The notes beneath the pieces were generated by a model that saw only the letters and a program-made list of their open reading frames with translations, ran no database searches and was not told the DNA's origin. Shown in pieces: positions 1 to 7,662 of a stretch of DNA of 15,648 nucleotides (positions are counted from its first letter, which is position 1; each line of letters starts with the position of its first letter). Origin of the DNA: Candidatus Bathyarchaeota archaeon. GTDB lineage: Archaea; Thermoproteota; Bathyarchaeia; RBG-16-48-13; GCA-020355125. The stretch covers positions 1-15,648 of the forward strand of contig JAUWJG010000015.1 in assembly GCA_030607815.1 (NCBI GenBank), written 5' to 3'. A program made the translations under genes and the position numbers.

Positions 1-401
1 TGCCGTGTCACTGTCTCAGTTTGAACCATAACTTCTTCCACTGCATCAACAACGACGACGGCTCCGTCAATCGCTCTCAGGGCACGAGTTACTCTTCCGG
101 AGAAATCTACATGTCCTGGAGTGTCGATAAGATTTATCAAATAGTTTCCTACGTTTCGTTCATAGTATAGACTTATGTTTGCTGCTTTAATCGTCATCTG
201 TCTTTGTTGCTCCTCCTCCAAATAGTCCAATGCTAAGGCAGTACCAGCCATGGAAGGAGAGAGGAAACCGGCTGCGGATAAAAGGGAATCCGTTAAGGTC
301 GTCTTCCCATGATCAACATGTGCGATAATTCCAGCGTCACGGATATGATCTTTATCTTTAGATATTTTTACTATTTCAGATGTGGTCTTAAAACGGGGCA
401 T
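1..401 (-). CDS. fusA: Translation elongation factor 2 (EF-2), N-terminal part, cut by window edge
   Basis: GTPase that drives ribosomal translocation in archaea; only the first 133 codons lie in the window. The protein opens MPRFKTTSEI and carries the P-loop AHVDHGKT (about residues 27-34), a G2/switch I stretch RQMTIKAA with the invariant Thr, and the G3 motif DTPGHVDF. NKxD and domains II-V, including the diphthamide loop, would lie beyond position 1. The short MPR start and the wording of the switch regions resemble crenarchaeal EF-2 from memory. The start is the first ATG, preceded by a purine-rich GAGAAGGGA. It follows hel308 on the same strand after a 180-base gap that holds its own candidate TATA box, so it is probably a separate unit. 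Identification is secure; taxonomy from it is not. Confidence 0.96.
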   Translation of the reverse strand, partial: MPRFKTTSEIVKISKDKDHIRDAGIIAHVDHGKTTLTDSLLSAAGFLSPSMAGTALALDYLEEEQQRQMTIKAANISLYYERNVGNYLINLIDTPGHVDFSGRVTRALRAIDGAVVVVDAVEEVMVQTETVTR

Positions 402-450
402 TTTATTCCCTTCTCTTTTGAGTGAGTAACTATCAGCATGTAACTGGAGA

Positions 451-465
451 CGTTTATTAATCTTT
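451..465 (-). promoter_or_regulatory. Candidate BRE/TATA element for EF-2
   Basis: Read on the minus strand the stretch is AAAGATTAATAAACG, an A-rich BRE-like lead followed by a TATA-like TTAATAAA. It would place the transcript start near 430, about 29 bases before the EF-2 ATG. The TATA match is imperfect. Confidence 0.4.
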
Positions 466-499
466 AGTTAATTCCAGAGAATATTTGATGTATTCTAAT

Positions 500-529
500 A
501 AAAAGATTACAACAGTTTATTGGTAAAAA
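500..529 (-). terminator. Candidate oligo-T termination zone after hel308
   Basis: Two T5 runs on the minus strand (525-529 and 500-504) lie 53-82 bases past the hel308 stop, with no gene overlapping them. Archaeal RNA polymerase commonly terminates at such U-rich runs. No stem-loop is needed and none is evident. Confidence 0.3.
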
Positions 530-581
530 TTAAGGATTTGTTAATATGCATCATTTTGCGTAAACTCTTCAGGTTCTCAGG

Positions 582-3320
582 TTAATATTCGAAAAGAGAT
601 GTCTGTTCTCCTGCGCTCATTTCCTTCAGCTTTCTCCATTCTTCATTTTTAATTAATCCGCCTACTTGCACTTTTATCTTTTCAGCTAATCCTAAACCAA
701 TCTTTGGAAGGGAAACTAATTGGCTTAGAGGAACTTGCTTGAGATCTTTTGTTGATTTTAATCCTGCGTTGAATAGTATACGTCCCCTTACTCTGCCAAC
801 ACTTTCAAGTTTAATTAAGGGTAAGAGTTCACTTTTAACGCCCTTTAGAACTCTAACCCTTAGATTTGATATTCGGGGTAATAAGTCTCTGTGATTAAAT
901 ATTTTCCCTAATTCGGAAGAAGCGTTTAGAAGCCAATCAGTTGCACGGATAAGTCTGAATAAGTCTCCGGGTTGAAAAGAGTATTTACTTATAATCTCAT
1001 CCTCGGAGGTTTCATCAATCCAAGCCTTTAGGATGCGGGTTCGTTTTACTTCTCCGAGAAACGTTTCAAAGGAAACGTTTTCGGTTTCATTCGGAATAGG
1101 GAACATGAACTCCTCAGAATGGAGGTCAACATATAAACTGAGCTCATCGATTTCTCTTCTCTTCGGATAGTATTTGGGGGACATATCAGGGGTATGGCAG
1201 ACAAGATGGAAGAGACTTAATTCAGTTAGGATAGAGGGCCTACTGTTTAGTCCTTCTCTGAGAATGATTGCGGATACAGGATCTAAATATAGTTCAGAAA
1301 CGCGATGGCCAAAATTTGTTGCTTTAAGTGTTTTACCCATGAAGGTAATCATCTCTTCTTTGTTCAAGAAGAGTAGAATTTTCCCCACTAATGTTCGGAT
1401 AAGAGTTGAACCGTATTGATGCGCGTAGAAAGTCTTGTCAAAAAATTCAAATAAACCCCGCTCTGAGTGTGTGAAGTCAGATGCGATGGATGCGAGTACA
1501 TGGGAACGGAGGAGACTCTCGACTGCAAGCTTTGACCAGAGTCTCTCAGGTTTAGCGAGGATATAATTCTGCATTAGGTAATCTTGTTCATCATCCGTTT
1601 TGGAGATGAGAATAGCTTCACCGATATCATCGTATTGAGGTCTTCCAGCTCTGCCAGCCATCTGTTTAAACTCTAGTACTGTAATGGGAAACCTGCCGTA
1701 GCCAACCTCGTAGCGTTTGTAATTGCTAATCACTACCATCCTTGCGGGTAGATTCACACCGGCAGCTAAAGTCGGGGTCGCAGAAATTACCTTAATAGTT
1801 CTATTCCTGAAAGAGTCTTCTACAATTTTCCTCTGAGCAGAGTTATGTACTATAATATTCTCGGCTATAAAATTTTTTTTATCGACTTGTAAATCCCAGA
1901 CATTGGCTTCGCCACATTCAATTATATATTCAATTTTATCCCAATAGATTTCTCTAAAATTTGAAAAAGAAATGGATTGATCCGATAATACTAGTTTATA
2001 GTTTTGGTAAACATTATCTGTTTCTTTTCTGTTTACAGTTTCACTTCTATTTATCCTTAGAGTTGCTAAATACTCTCCAAGCTTCAATTGCTCTAATGGA
2101 ACCCATAAGATTTCTCCGGTTCTAATAGATAGAAATGGATGGTTTCCACTAGCTATTATTTGCCTACTGGATGTGAATTTAAGACGAAAGATATTCTTCA
2201 AACCTGATTGCCAAGTTGATAGCACTCGTCCCTTTTCAAATTGCATGGTTTTCAAATTAAGAGAAAGAACTTCTTCGTCGAGTTTGATATCTTCAATTTT
2301 TTTCGTTCCACCAGTCCATAGCGTTATTAATGTACCAGCAGGTAAGCAGCTTAACCCTGCGTGGTGGAAGGCAACGCCGTTTTTAGATAATTCAGCCAAT
2401 ATGTCACTGATTCTTGTCTTCTCTCCAGTAGATAGGATATTTTTGGCAATAGATTTTAATTTATGTTTTTCGAGACTGGAAAGGTACTTCTTCACTAAAG
2501 GAGCTGTTCTTCTAGCATAACTTACAGCACTTCTTCTTGTATTAGCAAAGATTAAGACTTGGCCACCTTTTTTTATTTCGTGGATTGTCAAGTTTAGGAC
2601 GGGTGCATTACCTTTTTCTTCGATAATTTGTATTGCACTTCCATCGTTGAATTGACATTCATCTTTTAAATAGACGCCTTCAAGGAGTTTTACAGGGCGC
2701 CATTTAGTTGTTATTGAGTCCGCTTTAAGCCATTTTGCAATCTCATCAGCGTTCCTGATAGTTGCGCTTAAAGCCAAAATTTGGACTTGGGGATTTATTT
2801 CCATAAGTCTAGTCAAAGTGACTTCTAAGGTTGGTCCTCGATCCTTATTGTTTAAGATATGTATCTCATCAACGATTACAAGGGTCACGCTCTTTATCCA
2901 ATTAGATTTATGTCTGAGTAGACTATCACACTTTTCATTAGTCACTATTATAATATCGAAACTTTCAAGTCTGTAATCTGCGTTATCGTAATCTCCTGTA
3001 GAGATAGCTACTTTTACTCTTCCATTTTCACCTTTCAACAATTTTGTATATTTTTTGAAACCTTCGTACTTCTCAGATGCTAAAGCTCTCAGAGGAGTCA
3101 TATAGAGAACTTTACCGCCATGTTCGAGTATATGTTTCATAGCGCAGAGTTCAGCTACAAGTGTTTTTCCACTTGCAGTGGGAGTGGCTAAGACAAGATT
3201 CTTTCCTTCTAAAGCACCAGCTTTAATTGCATCTTTTTGTGGGGGGTAGAGAACGGAGATACCCGATTGAAGTATAACCTCTTTCACCTGTTTAGGGAGA
3301 GAAAGTTCCTCAATTCTCAT
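582..3320 (-). CDS. hel308: Hel308 (Hjm) Ski2-type DNA helicase with an in-frame mini-intein
   Basis: Superfamily 2 3'-5' helicase that acts at stalled replication forks. Numbering here counts from a TTG at 3332; the ATG at 3320 is preferred, because it opens MRIEELSLP and lies about 26 bases below the expected transcript start of the TATA box at 3368-3374. Motifs in order: YPPQ (about 29-32), Walker A TPTASGKT (50-57), PLRALASEK (80-88), TGDYD, TNEK, DEIH (155-158), ALSATIRN, VLIFANTRR, HHAGL (323-327), ATPTLAAGVNLPAR (518-531), QMAGRAGRP (557-565). Winged-helix and ratchet regions follow, then a helix-hairpin-helix (LPKIGLGLAEKI). An intein of 169 residues interrupts it after residue 328. 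Removing it leaves about 743 residues, close to the usual Hel308 length. The C-terminus ends QTSLFEY, resembling a PCNA-binding box. It lies downstream of mcm, but its own TATA box suggests a separate transcript. Confidence 0.96.
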   Translation of the reverse strand: MRIEELSLPKQVKEVILQSGISVLYPPQKDAIKAGALEGKNLVLATPTASGKTLVAELCAMKHILEHGGKVLYMTPLRALASEKYEGFKKYTKLLKGENGRVKVAISTGDYDNADYRLESFDIIIVTNEKCDSLLRHKSNWIKSVTLVIVDEIHILNNKDRGPTLEVTLTRLMEINPQVQILALSATIRNADEIAKWLKADSITTKWRPVKLLEGVYLKDECQFNDGSAIQIIEEKGNAPVLNLTIHEIKKGGQVLIFANTRRSAVSYARRTAPLVKKYLSSLEKHKLKSIAKNILSTGEKTRISDILAELSKNGVAFHHAGLSCLPAGTLITLWTGGTKKIEDIKLDEEVLSLNLKTMQFEKGRVLSTWQSGLKNIFRLKFTSSRQIIASGNHPFLSIRTGEILWVPLEQLKLGEYLATLRINRSETVNRKETDNVYQNYKLVLSDQSISFSNFREIYWDKIEYIIECGEANVWDLQVDKKNFIAENIIVHNSAQRKIVEDSFRNRTIKVISATPTLAAGVNLPARMVVISNYKRYEVGYGRFPITVLEFKQMAGRAGRPQYDDIGEAILISKTDDEQDYLMQNYILAKPERLWSKLAVESLLRSHVLASIASDFTHSERGLFEFFDKTFYAHQYGSTLIRTLVGKILLFLNKEEMITFMGKTLKATNFGHRVSELYLDPVSAIILREGLNSRPSILTELSLFHLVCHTPDMSPKYYPKRREIDELSLYVDLHSEEFMFPIPNETENVSFETFLGEVKRTRILKAWIDETSEDEIISKYSFQPGDLFRLIRATDWLLNASSELGKIFNHRDLLPRISNLRVRVLKGVKSELLPLIKLESVGRVRGRILFNAGLKSTKDLKQVPLSQLVSLPKIGLGLAEKIKVQVGGLIKNEEWRKLKEMSAGEQTSLFEY
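1842..2348 (-). mobile_element. Mini-intein inside Hel308 (169 residues, no homing endonuclease)
   Basis: A protein-splicing element embedded in frame in Hel308 motif HHAGL-S. It starts with Cys1 in CLPAGTLI (block A), has an SGNHPF block-B stretch around its residue 70, a WDLQV/NFIAEN block F, and ends VHN followed by Ser as the +1 nucleophile (block G). Between blocks B and F only about 70 residues remain and no LAGLIDADG or HNH motif is visible, so it should splice but not home. Joining the flanks gives HHAGLS-SAQRKIVED, which restores the usual spacing between HHAGL and the following R-x-x-VE segment of Hel308. Two small departures from textbook inteins are visible: Ser instead of Thr three residues before the block-B His, and Lys where block F often has His. 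Confidence 0.93.
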
Positions 3321-3367
3321 AGTGAATCCCAAATGTTTAAAGATGTTATGGGGTTCTTCAAGTTCAG

Positions 3368-3374
3368 TTATATA
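3368..3374 (-). promoter_or_regulatory. TATA box for hel308
   Basis: Minus-strand TATATAA lies between the mcm stop and the hel308 start. Its centre is about 51 bases above the ATG at 3320, which predicts a leader of about 25 bases and fits that ATG rather than the TTG at 3332. Confidence 0.55.
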
Positions 3375-3404
3375 GATAGTAAGAAACTGTGAGCATGTTT
3401 TAAT

Positions 3405-5450
3405 CTATGTCTTCTTGAAGTATCCTGGTCTGGGAGAGTAAATCATCCCATCTTTTATTAACTGATTAAGAAGGTTGCTAGCTTCCATTTTTTGAATATC
3501 GTATTCAGTCTCCAATCTCTCGTATAATGCTCCTTCACGGATCATACCAACAGTTTTCTCAGCCTCCACTATTATGGAGATGAGTACTTGCAATTTATCT
3601 CTCACGCTCTTCGGTTTACCAGTCATTAGGATGTCTATGTCAAACTTGCCTGATGCCAAGTCAATTCCAACTTGCTCAAGTGACTTTTTCATTAAGATTA
3701 TCGCTGCTTGAGCGTCTTCAACAAGTATTTCCTTTCGTAAAGAAGCCCTAGCGCGAGCTTCAGATAACCTAATGAGACCTTCTAGTTGTCGGGCGGTTAT
3801 TGCTATGGGTGATTCACTAGATTCAGTATTACGCATCTGAAGATAAAATTCTTTAAGCCTATTCATCGCTTCGTCTGTTAGAATTGGGTTAATCCGTTTT
3901 GCATAACTTATGTATTTACGCAGCATCCGAGGTTTGATTGGTGGATTAACAGGAGCTCTACCTGTTCTGTGAAGGGCTAAGACGTGCTCAGCCAATCTCG
4001 AATCGAGTTCTTGATTCGGTTCATCTCTAATGATGAAGATTAAATCAAATCTTGAGAGAATGGTCACTGGAAGATTGATGTTTTCCACTACGGTTCTGAA
4101 GGGGTCGTAACGACCCAAAGCAGGATTTGCAGCTGCTAAGATCGCTGTTCTTGCATTTAATGTTGCCACGATTCCTCCCTTAGCTATAGAGACAGTTTGC
4201 TGTTCCATGGCTTCGTGTATGGCTACTCTATCGTCCTCTCTCATTTTATCCATCTCATCTATTGCACATATACCTCGATCTGCAAGTACCAAGGCACCAG
4301 CCTCAAGCGTCATCCCACCTGATTTATCCCTTATGACAGCAGCGGTCAAACCTACAGCTGTGGAACCTCGTCCACTTGTATAGAGCCCTCTAGGAGCAAT
4401 TTTTGTTACGTACTGGAGCAACACACTCTTTGCTGTACCAGGATCTCCAATTATGAGAATGTTGGAATCGCCTCTAATGGTTATTCCGTCTGGAAGGTGT
4501 TTTTGTACCCCACCGAAGAGGAGGTACATAATAGCTTCTTTGATGTTCGGATAGCCATAGACGGATGGCGCTATGGATTGAACAATCTTTTCATGTACAC
4601 TTGGATCTTTTGAGAGGTCTTTCATCCAGTTCTCTTCCTCTAGAGAAAGATCTGTTATCTCAGGTTCTTTTCCAGCAATATCTATAAAGTTGGTTTCTAA
4701 AAAGACATCGAACATTCTTAGAGTTCCTCTTCGTGGTAAGTAGGCTTTACGAGTTCGAACAATTCCAGTTATAGTCACTCTATCGCCCGGTCTTGCTTTG
4801 TCAACTAAATCATCGATGAGTCTGACATCAACCCATCGTGGTAATTGACCTGGAGGTAAATCTTCAGGTCTTTCTTGTACTCTTATCTCTTGTGAATCTA
4901 CGAATTCAGATTTTGTTTCTACGACATCAAAAGGCCCTGTGCGTTGACAGGCTGAACAGAATGGAGGAAAAAGAATAAACGTACCTGCTTGTTCGAGAGA
5001 TGACTCGTTTTCACATCGTCTACACTTGAAGACAGCATGTGTTAGAAATGGACGAATTGATGATGCTCTAACGAGGATTCCGTCTACAAAAATTAGTTTA
5101 CCTATATGTTGAGAACCCATTTTACGTAATTGTGTCTTATCCGGTAGACCTCTAAACATCACGCATATCTTATCAACATCTTCTACATATTCAGGATCTT
5201 CAATCTTCAATTGTGCTTTAGCAGCTTCTTGTGAATACTGTAAGTAGTCATCAGGTTGATCTATGATATTGGTGGCAAGATCAAAATCAATAGTTAAAAG
5301 ATCCTCAAAATCTACAATGATAGATTTGGTTCCTAAGATAGCCATTTGGGATAAACGCTTTCGATATTTATATTCACCGTCCTCATCCTGGTAAGATGAC
5401 AAAAGGTTTTGGAAGCGTTCAACTGGACTTAATGGTGTTTTCTCTATCAT
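3405..5450 (-). CDS. mcm: MCM replicative DNA helicase
   Basis: The hexameric AAA+ motor of the archaeal replication fork; with GINS it forms the CMG-like core helicase. The 681-residue length is normal for archaeal MCM. Visible parts: N-terminal domain with a zinc ribbon (Cys143, Cys146, Cys165, Cys168), an OB-fold region to about 260, Walker A GDPGTAKS (335-342), the helix-2 insert region, Walker B with DEMD (398-401), sensor 1 AAANP (439-443), and the arginine finger LSRFD (465-469). A C-terminal winged helix ends the protein. The ATG directly abuts the gins23 stop (TAAATG). A strong Shine-Dalgarno GGAGGT lies at 5457-5462, six bases before the ATG inside the end of gins23, so the two are translationally coupled. 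All catalytic residues are present. Confidence 0.98.
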   Translation of the reverse strand: MIEKTPLSPVERFQNLLSSYQDEDGEYKYRKRLSQMAILGTKSIIVDFEDLLTIDFDLATNIIDQPDDYLQYSQEAAKAQLKIEDPEYVEDVDKICVMFRGLPDKTQLRKMGSQHIGKLIFVDGILVRASSIRPFLTHAVFKCRRCENESSLEQAGTFILFPPFCSACQRTGPFDVVETKSEFVDSQEIRVQERPEDLPPGQLPRWVDVRLIDDLVDKARPGDRVTITGIVRTRKAYLPRRGTLRMFDVFLETNFIDIAGKEPEITDLSLEEENWMKDLSKDPSVHEKIVQSIAPSVYGYPNIKEAIMYLLFGGVQKHLPDGITIRGDSNILIIGDPGTAKSVLLQYVTKIAPRGLYTSGRGSTAVGLTAAVIRDKSGGMTLEAGALVLADRGICAIDEMDKMREDDRVAIHEAMEQQTVSIAKGGIVATLNARTAILAAANPALGRYDPFRTVVENINLPVTILSRFDLIFIIRDEPNQELDSRLAEHVLALHRTGRAPVNPPIKPRMLRKYISYAKRINPILTDEAMNRLKEFYLQMRNTESSESPIAITARQLEGLIRLSEARARASLRKEILVEDAQAAIILMKKSLEQVGIDLASGKFDIDILMTGKPKSVRDKLQVLISIIVEAEKTVGMIREGALYERLETEYDIQKMEASNLLNQLIKDGMIYSPRPGYFKKT

Positions 5451-6017
5451 TTAGAAACCTCCAACCTCGAAAATATCTGTGTTCCACTTCGAAATCTTAG
5501 TTTGAAGATCATTATAGAGAATCCTCTCCTCTCTAGCGAGATCTCTAAGAATGTTTTCTGTTTGCAAAGGAGCAGCAGCAAGACTGACAATCTTCTTTAA
5601 TCTACAAGTGACTATGTCATGAGCTAATCTAACTGAACGGTCATACTCAACAGCAAAAGAAGCATCACTTACAGCTTTTTCCTTTAACGAATAAAGGTAT
5701 CTCCTAAGTTTGGGATAGAAATATTCAGGTAGAGATGCAATGCGCCTTCCAGTTTGAAGTCGAGTCTCTCGCCAATGTATCTTATTAAGGGAGATGCTGT
5801 TCAGAGAATATTCATCGCTATATCGTGCATAACCAGATTTTATTAACTCAGATGCTATCCAGTTTTTTGTGTCTACATCTATACCTTCCTTAAAAGGGCC
5901 TATAGTTATACTTCCAATCTTTAATGATCTAAGATTTTTGAGAATAATAATTTTTGTAGAAATGTTTTTGAAGTCGAAATCTAAATCATTTATAGTTAAA
6001 TTTGAAGATTCAGCCAT
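5451..6017 (-). CDS. gins23: GINS complex subunit Gins23 (B-A domain order)
   Basis: Component of the archaeal GINS tetramer that bridges MCM, primase and the GAN/Cdc45-like nuclease. The small B domain comes first (about 22-66: IIILKNLRSL, IGPFKEG, ELIKSGYARY), followed by the helical A domain (about 75-180). This is the order expected for Gins23. Its B domain visibly parallels the C-terminal B domain of the Gins51 protein encoded at 7816-8376 (SIT-IGPFKEG versus MKT-YGPFKIED, and LIKSGYA versus LIKRGVA), which supports both calls. Length 188 residues is typical. It abuts mcm without a gap. A GAGGT Shine-Dalgarno sits about 8 bases before the ATG, and a TATA-like box farther up suggests that gins23-mcm can be transcribed apart from nop10. 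Confidence 0.88.
   Translation of the reverse strand: MAESSNLTINDLDFDFKNISTKIIILKNLRSLKIGSITIGPFKEGIDVDTKNWIASELIKSGYARYSDEYSLNSISLNKIHWRETRLQTGRRIASLPEYFYPKLRRYLYSLKEKAVSDASFAVEYDRSVRLAHDIVTCRLKKIVSLAAAPLQTENILRDLAREERILYNDLQTKISKWNTDIFEVGGF
5457..5462 (-). promoter_or_regulatory. Strong ribosome binding site for mcm
   Basis: Minus-strand GGAGGT is a perfect anti-Shine-Dalgarno match with a 6-base spacer to the mcm ATG. It sits within the last codons of gins23, pointing to coupled translation of two proteins that work in one complex. Confidence 0.75.
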
Positions 6018-6057
6018 ATAGATACAACCTCACTTGTTAATAGAGAACAAGGGATAG

Positions 6058-6066
6058 AAATAAAAA
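6058..6066 (-). promoter_or_regulatory. Weak TATA-like box for gins23-mcm
   Basis: Minus-strand TTTTTATTT is placed so that transcription would begin around 6037, leaving a leader of about 20 bases containing the GAGGT site of gins23. The base composition of the region makes chance matches likely. Confidence 0.3.
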
Positions 6067-6084
6067 TGTCGGTTCATAGAATTG

Positions 6085-6092
6085 AAAAAATT
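6085..6092 (-). terminator. Oligo-T run at the nop10 stop codon
   Basis: Minus strand reads TAATTTTTTC: the nop10 stop codon is followed at once by a T6 run. It could end the L44e-S27e-aIF2alpha-nop10 transcript before the gins23 promoter. Read-through into gins23-mcm cannot be excluded. Confidence 0.35.
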
Positions 6093-6294
6093 AGTCAACT
6101 CTATGTTCCTTTTGAAGGTCGAGAGCTAAATCTGCCTCTGTTCTTTTAGGAATTCTATATTTAATGTATTTATCGTCTAGAGAGAATTTAGCTGGATGTG
6201 GAACTCGCACTTTTCCCCCACAATTTGGACATAGATCAATATGTAATGTGTATTTTTTGCATTCCATACATCGCCTCAGGAGCCATTTCACCAT
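6091..6294 (-). CDS. nop10: H/ACA ribonucleoprotein protein Nop10
   Basis: Small core protein of H/ACA guide-RNA particles that pseudouridylate rRNA; it binds the pseudouridine synthase Cbf5. The 67-residue product has the N-terminal zinc ribbon (Cys9-x2-Cys12, Cys22-x2-Cys25), then the signature PHPAKFS and a KYRIPKR tail that is partly helical in the family. Its C-terminal tail is slightly longer than the usual 55-60 residues. It follows aIF2alpha after 12 bases, with AAGGATGT overlapping the aIF2alpha stop as ribosome binding site. It is part of the widely seen archaeal run L44e-S27e-aIF2alpha-Nop10. Confidence 0.95.
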   Translation of the reverse strand: MVKWLLRRCMECKKYTLHIDLCPNCGGKVRVPHPAKFSLDDKYIKYRIPKRTEADLALDLQKEHRVD

Positions 6295-6306
6295 TTTTTT
6301 ACATCC

Positions 6307-7101
6307 TTAAGGTTTCCGTATGAATTTACCCTCTCCCCCATTATCTTCCATAACCTTTACCGCTCTCTTAGTAGCTTTTTCGAGTAAAGCCTCAGCTACC
6401 TTGTAATTGTTAGCGGTAACTTCAATACGATACATAGGTGCTCCCGTAACATAGATTTGTATTTCAGTATTTTTTGGTTTTTTGAAGCTTTTTGCTTTGG
6501 CGAAAGCTTTCTTAAGAAGAGAGATACCGCGGGGTTTATTTGATTTTAATTCAAGAATTCCACCTATTTTGACTTGGGGAAGGCTTATCTTACGTTTAAC
6601 TAGTTTAGTTAAAACTGTTGCCCATTTAACGGGCACATCGATTTTAATTAATACATCTTCACCTAGTATCACTGCTTGTTCCATTCCCAAGTAGATGCTT
6701 CCAAAATTATCCTCAAGAGGAATTCCTATCTTCTCATATGCTTCATCTGAACTAATTCCTATTGATTCAGCGACTGTATCTAAAAGTTTTTTACCTCGAT
6801 TTTCCTGTTTCCATTGGAGAAGTTTCTTCTTTCTCTCCATATCGGAAACTCGTCTAAGGGAAACATCTATATGTAGTTTACCGGGATCAACTCTTAACAC
6901 CTTTAAGACGGTTTTCTGCCCTTCTCTAACATGGTCTTTAATGTTTTTTACCCATCTTGAGGACAGTTCAGAGATGTGTAGAAGACCCTCAACATCATTG
7001 TACTCATCCAAAGTCACATAGGATCCGTAAGGAACAACACGAGTGATCGTAGCAACGACCAATTCCCATGGTTCTGGTAGAATTATTTCCTCCACAATCA
7101 T
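6307..7101 (-). CDS. eif2a: Translation initiation factor 2, alpha subunit (aIF2-alpha)
   Basis: Subunit of the aIF2 heterotrimer that delivers initiator Met-tRNA to the small ribosomal subunit. The N-terminal S1/OB domain (about 12-84: ATITRVVPYGSYVTLDEY, GLLHISELSSRWVKNI, VDVSLRR-like end) is followed by a helical domain and a C-terminal alpha/beta domain (IQIYVTGAPMYRIEV). The ELSS at 45-48 corresponds to the loop that holds the phosphorylated Ser51 of eukaryotic eIF2-alpha. Length 264 is normal. The annotated ATG at 7101 touches its AGGTGA site with no spacer. GTG at 7095 has a 6-base spacer and leaves MEEIILPEPWE, which also fits the family, so the true start may be two codons later. The gene lies 25 bases below S27e. 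Confidence 0.97.
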   Translation of the reverse strand: MIVEEIILPEPWELVVATITRVVPYGSYVTLDEYNDVEGLLHISELSSRWVKNIKDHVREGQKTVLKVLRVDPGKLHIDVSLRRVSDMERKKKLLQWKQENRGKKLLDTVAESIGISSDEAYEKIGIPLEDNFGSIYLGMEQAVILGEDVLIKIDVPVKWATVLTKLVKRKISLPQVKIGGILELKSNKPRGISLLKKAFAKAKSFKKPKNTEIQIYVTGAPMYRIEVTANNYKVAEALLEKATKRAVKVMEDNGGEGKFIRKP

Positions 7102-7107
7102 TCACCT
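7102..7107 (-). promoter_or_regulatory. Ribosome binding site that questions the aIF2-alpha start
   Basis: Minus-strand AGGTGA directly touches the ATG at 7101 (spacer 0) but lies 6 bases before GTG at 7095. The spacing favours the GTG. Confidence 0.5.
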
Positions 7108-7126
7108 ATTAGTTAGAGTTTAAGTA

Positions 7127-7324
7127 CTATGTATAGACATCAAGTATTTCTCCTTTGATCTTCGATCTTCCACCTGTTGGTTCTGCTAATATTCCATCAC
7201 AAACGTTACATCGTACAACAGTCGATGCATTACCGAAGACTATTTGCTCATTGCCACAATCGTGACATTTAACGAGGAGAAATTTACTTCTCGGTTTTGG
7301 GATTAGATCTATCCATCTAGACAT
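7127..7324 (-). CDS. rps27e: Ribosomal protein S27e
   Basis: Zinc-binding protein of the small ribosomal subunit. The 65 residues contain the four-cysteine ribbon Cys20-x2-Cys23 and Cys39-x2-Cys42, with the family segments KFLLVKCHDC, TVVRCNVC and LAEPTGG. Length matches archaeal S27e. It starts 11 bases after the L44e stop; its GGTG ribosome binding site lies just past that stop, so the two are almost certainly co-translated. Confidence 0.97.
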   Translation of the reverse strand: MSRWIDLIPKPRSKFLLVKCHDCGNEQIVFGNASTVVRCNVCDGILAEPTGGRSKIKGEILDVYT

Positions 7325-7335
7325 TTATCACACCT

Positions 7336-7617
7336 TTATGTTACTATCTCAATTTTTCTGAGTCTTATCCCCAATCTCTCAACTATATGACCACATATAC
7401 TACACTTTAACATTAAGACTTGTTTCTTTGATGTCTTTGAAAATTTTCTCTGTCTTGGATCTCTCTGTCCACCGTAACCTTTCCTTTTCCTTATTACACT
7501 CCGTCTATTTCCCGCAGCCATCTTACGAGCTTTTCCTTGCTTATAGAGGGAAACAGCGTGAGATTGATGTTTGTTGCATCTGGGACAGTATGTCCTAATT
7601 TTTCGAGGTACCTTCAA
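7336..7617 (-). CDS. rpl44e: Ribosomal protein L44e
   Basis: Large-subunit protein near the tRNA exit site (homologue of eukaryotic eL42). It has an N-terminal CPRC and a C-terminal CSIC pair forming the zinc ribbon, a basic middle, and the family segment GYGGQRDP corresponding to the loop that reaches the E site. I place the start at TTG 7617, giving MKVPRKIRTYCP, the normal L44e opening. GGTGA (7623-7627) sits 5 bases before this TTG, and the TATA box at 7656-7662 predicts a transcript start near 7633. The longer reading from GTG 7626 would overlap that site and have almost no leader. It is the first gene of the L44e-S27e-aIF2alpha-nop10 unit. Confidence 0.95.
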   Translation of the reverse strand: MKVPRKIRTYCPRCNKHQSHAVSLYKQGKARKMAAGNRRSVIRKRKGYGGQRDPRQRKFSKTSKKQVLMLKCSICGHIVERLGIRLRKIEIVT

Positions 7618-7622
7618 TGTGG

Positions 7623-7627
7623 TCACC
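7623..7627 (-). promoter_or_regulatory. Ribosome binding site selecting a TTG start for L44e
   Basis: Minus-strand GGTGA is complementary to the archaeal 16S 3' end and is spaced 5 bases from TTG 7617. It overlaps the upstream GTG at 7626, which therefore is unlikely to be used. Confidence 0.6.
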
Positions 7628-7655
7628 GATTGAGAATATTAGATAATTCTATTTG

Positions 7656-7662
7656 TATATAT
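7656..7662 (-). promoter_or_regulatory. TATA box for the L44e-S27e-aIF2alpha-nop10 unit
   Basis: Minus-strand ATATATA in the 190-base gap between gins51 and L44e. Position predicts a start near 7633 and a leader of about 16 bases to the TTG start. Confidence 0.55.

Noticed and set aside
2173..2520. 115-codon plus-strand ORF opposite the Hel308 intein region
   Set aside because: Fully antisense to a conserved coding sequence with recognisable helicase and intein motifs; a shadow frame.
4750..4770. GAGTTCGAAC, resembling a tRNA T-loop
   Set aside because: Lies inside mcm coding sequence, with no acceptor stem or anticodon arm around it.
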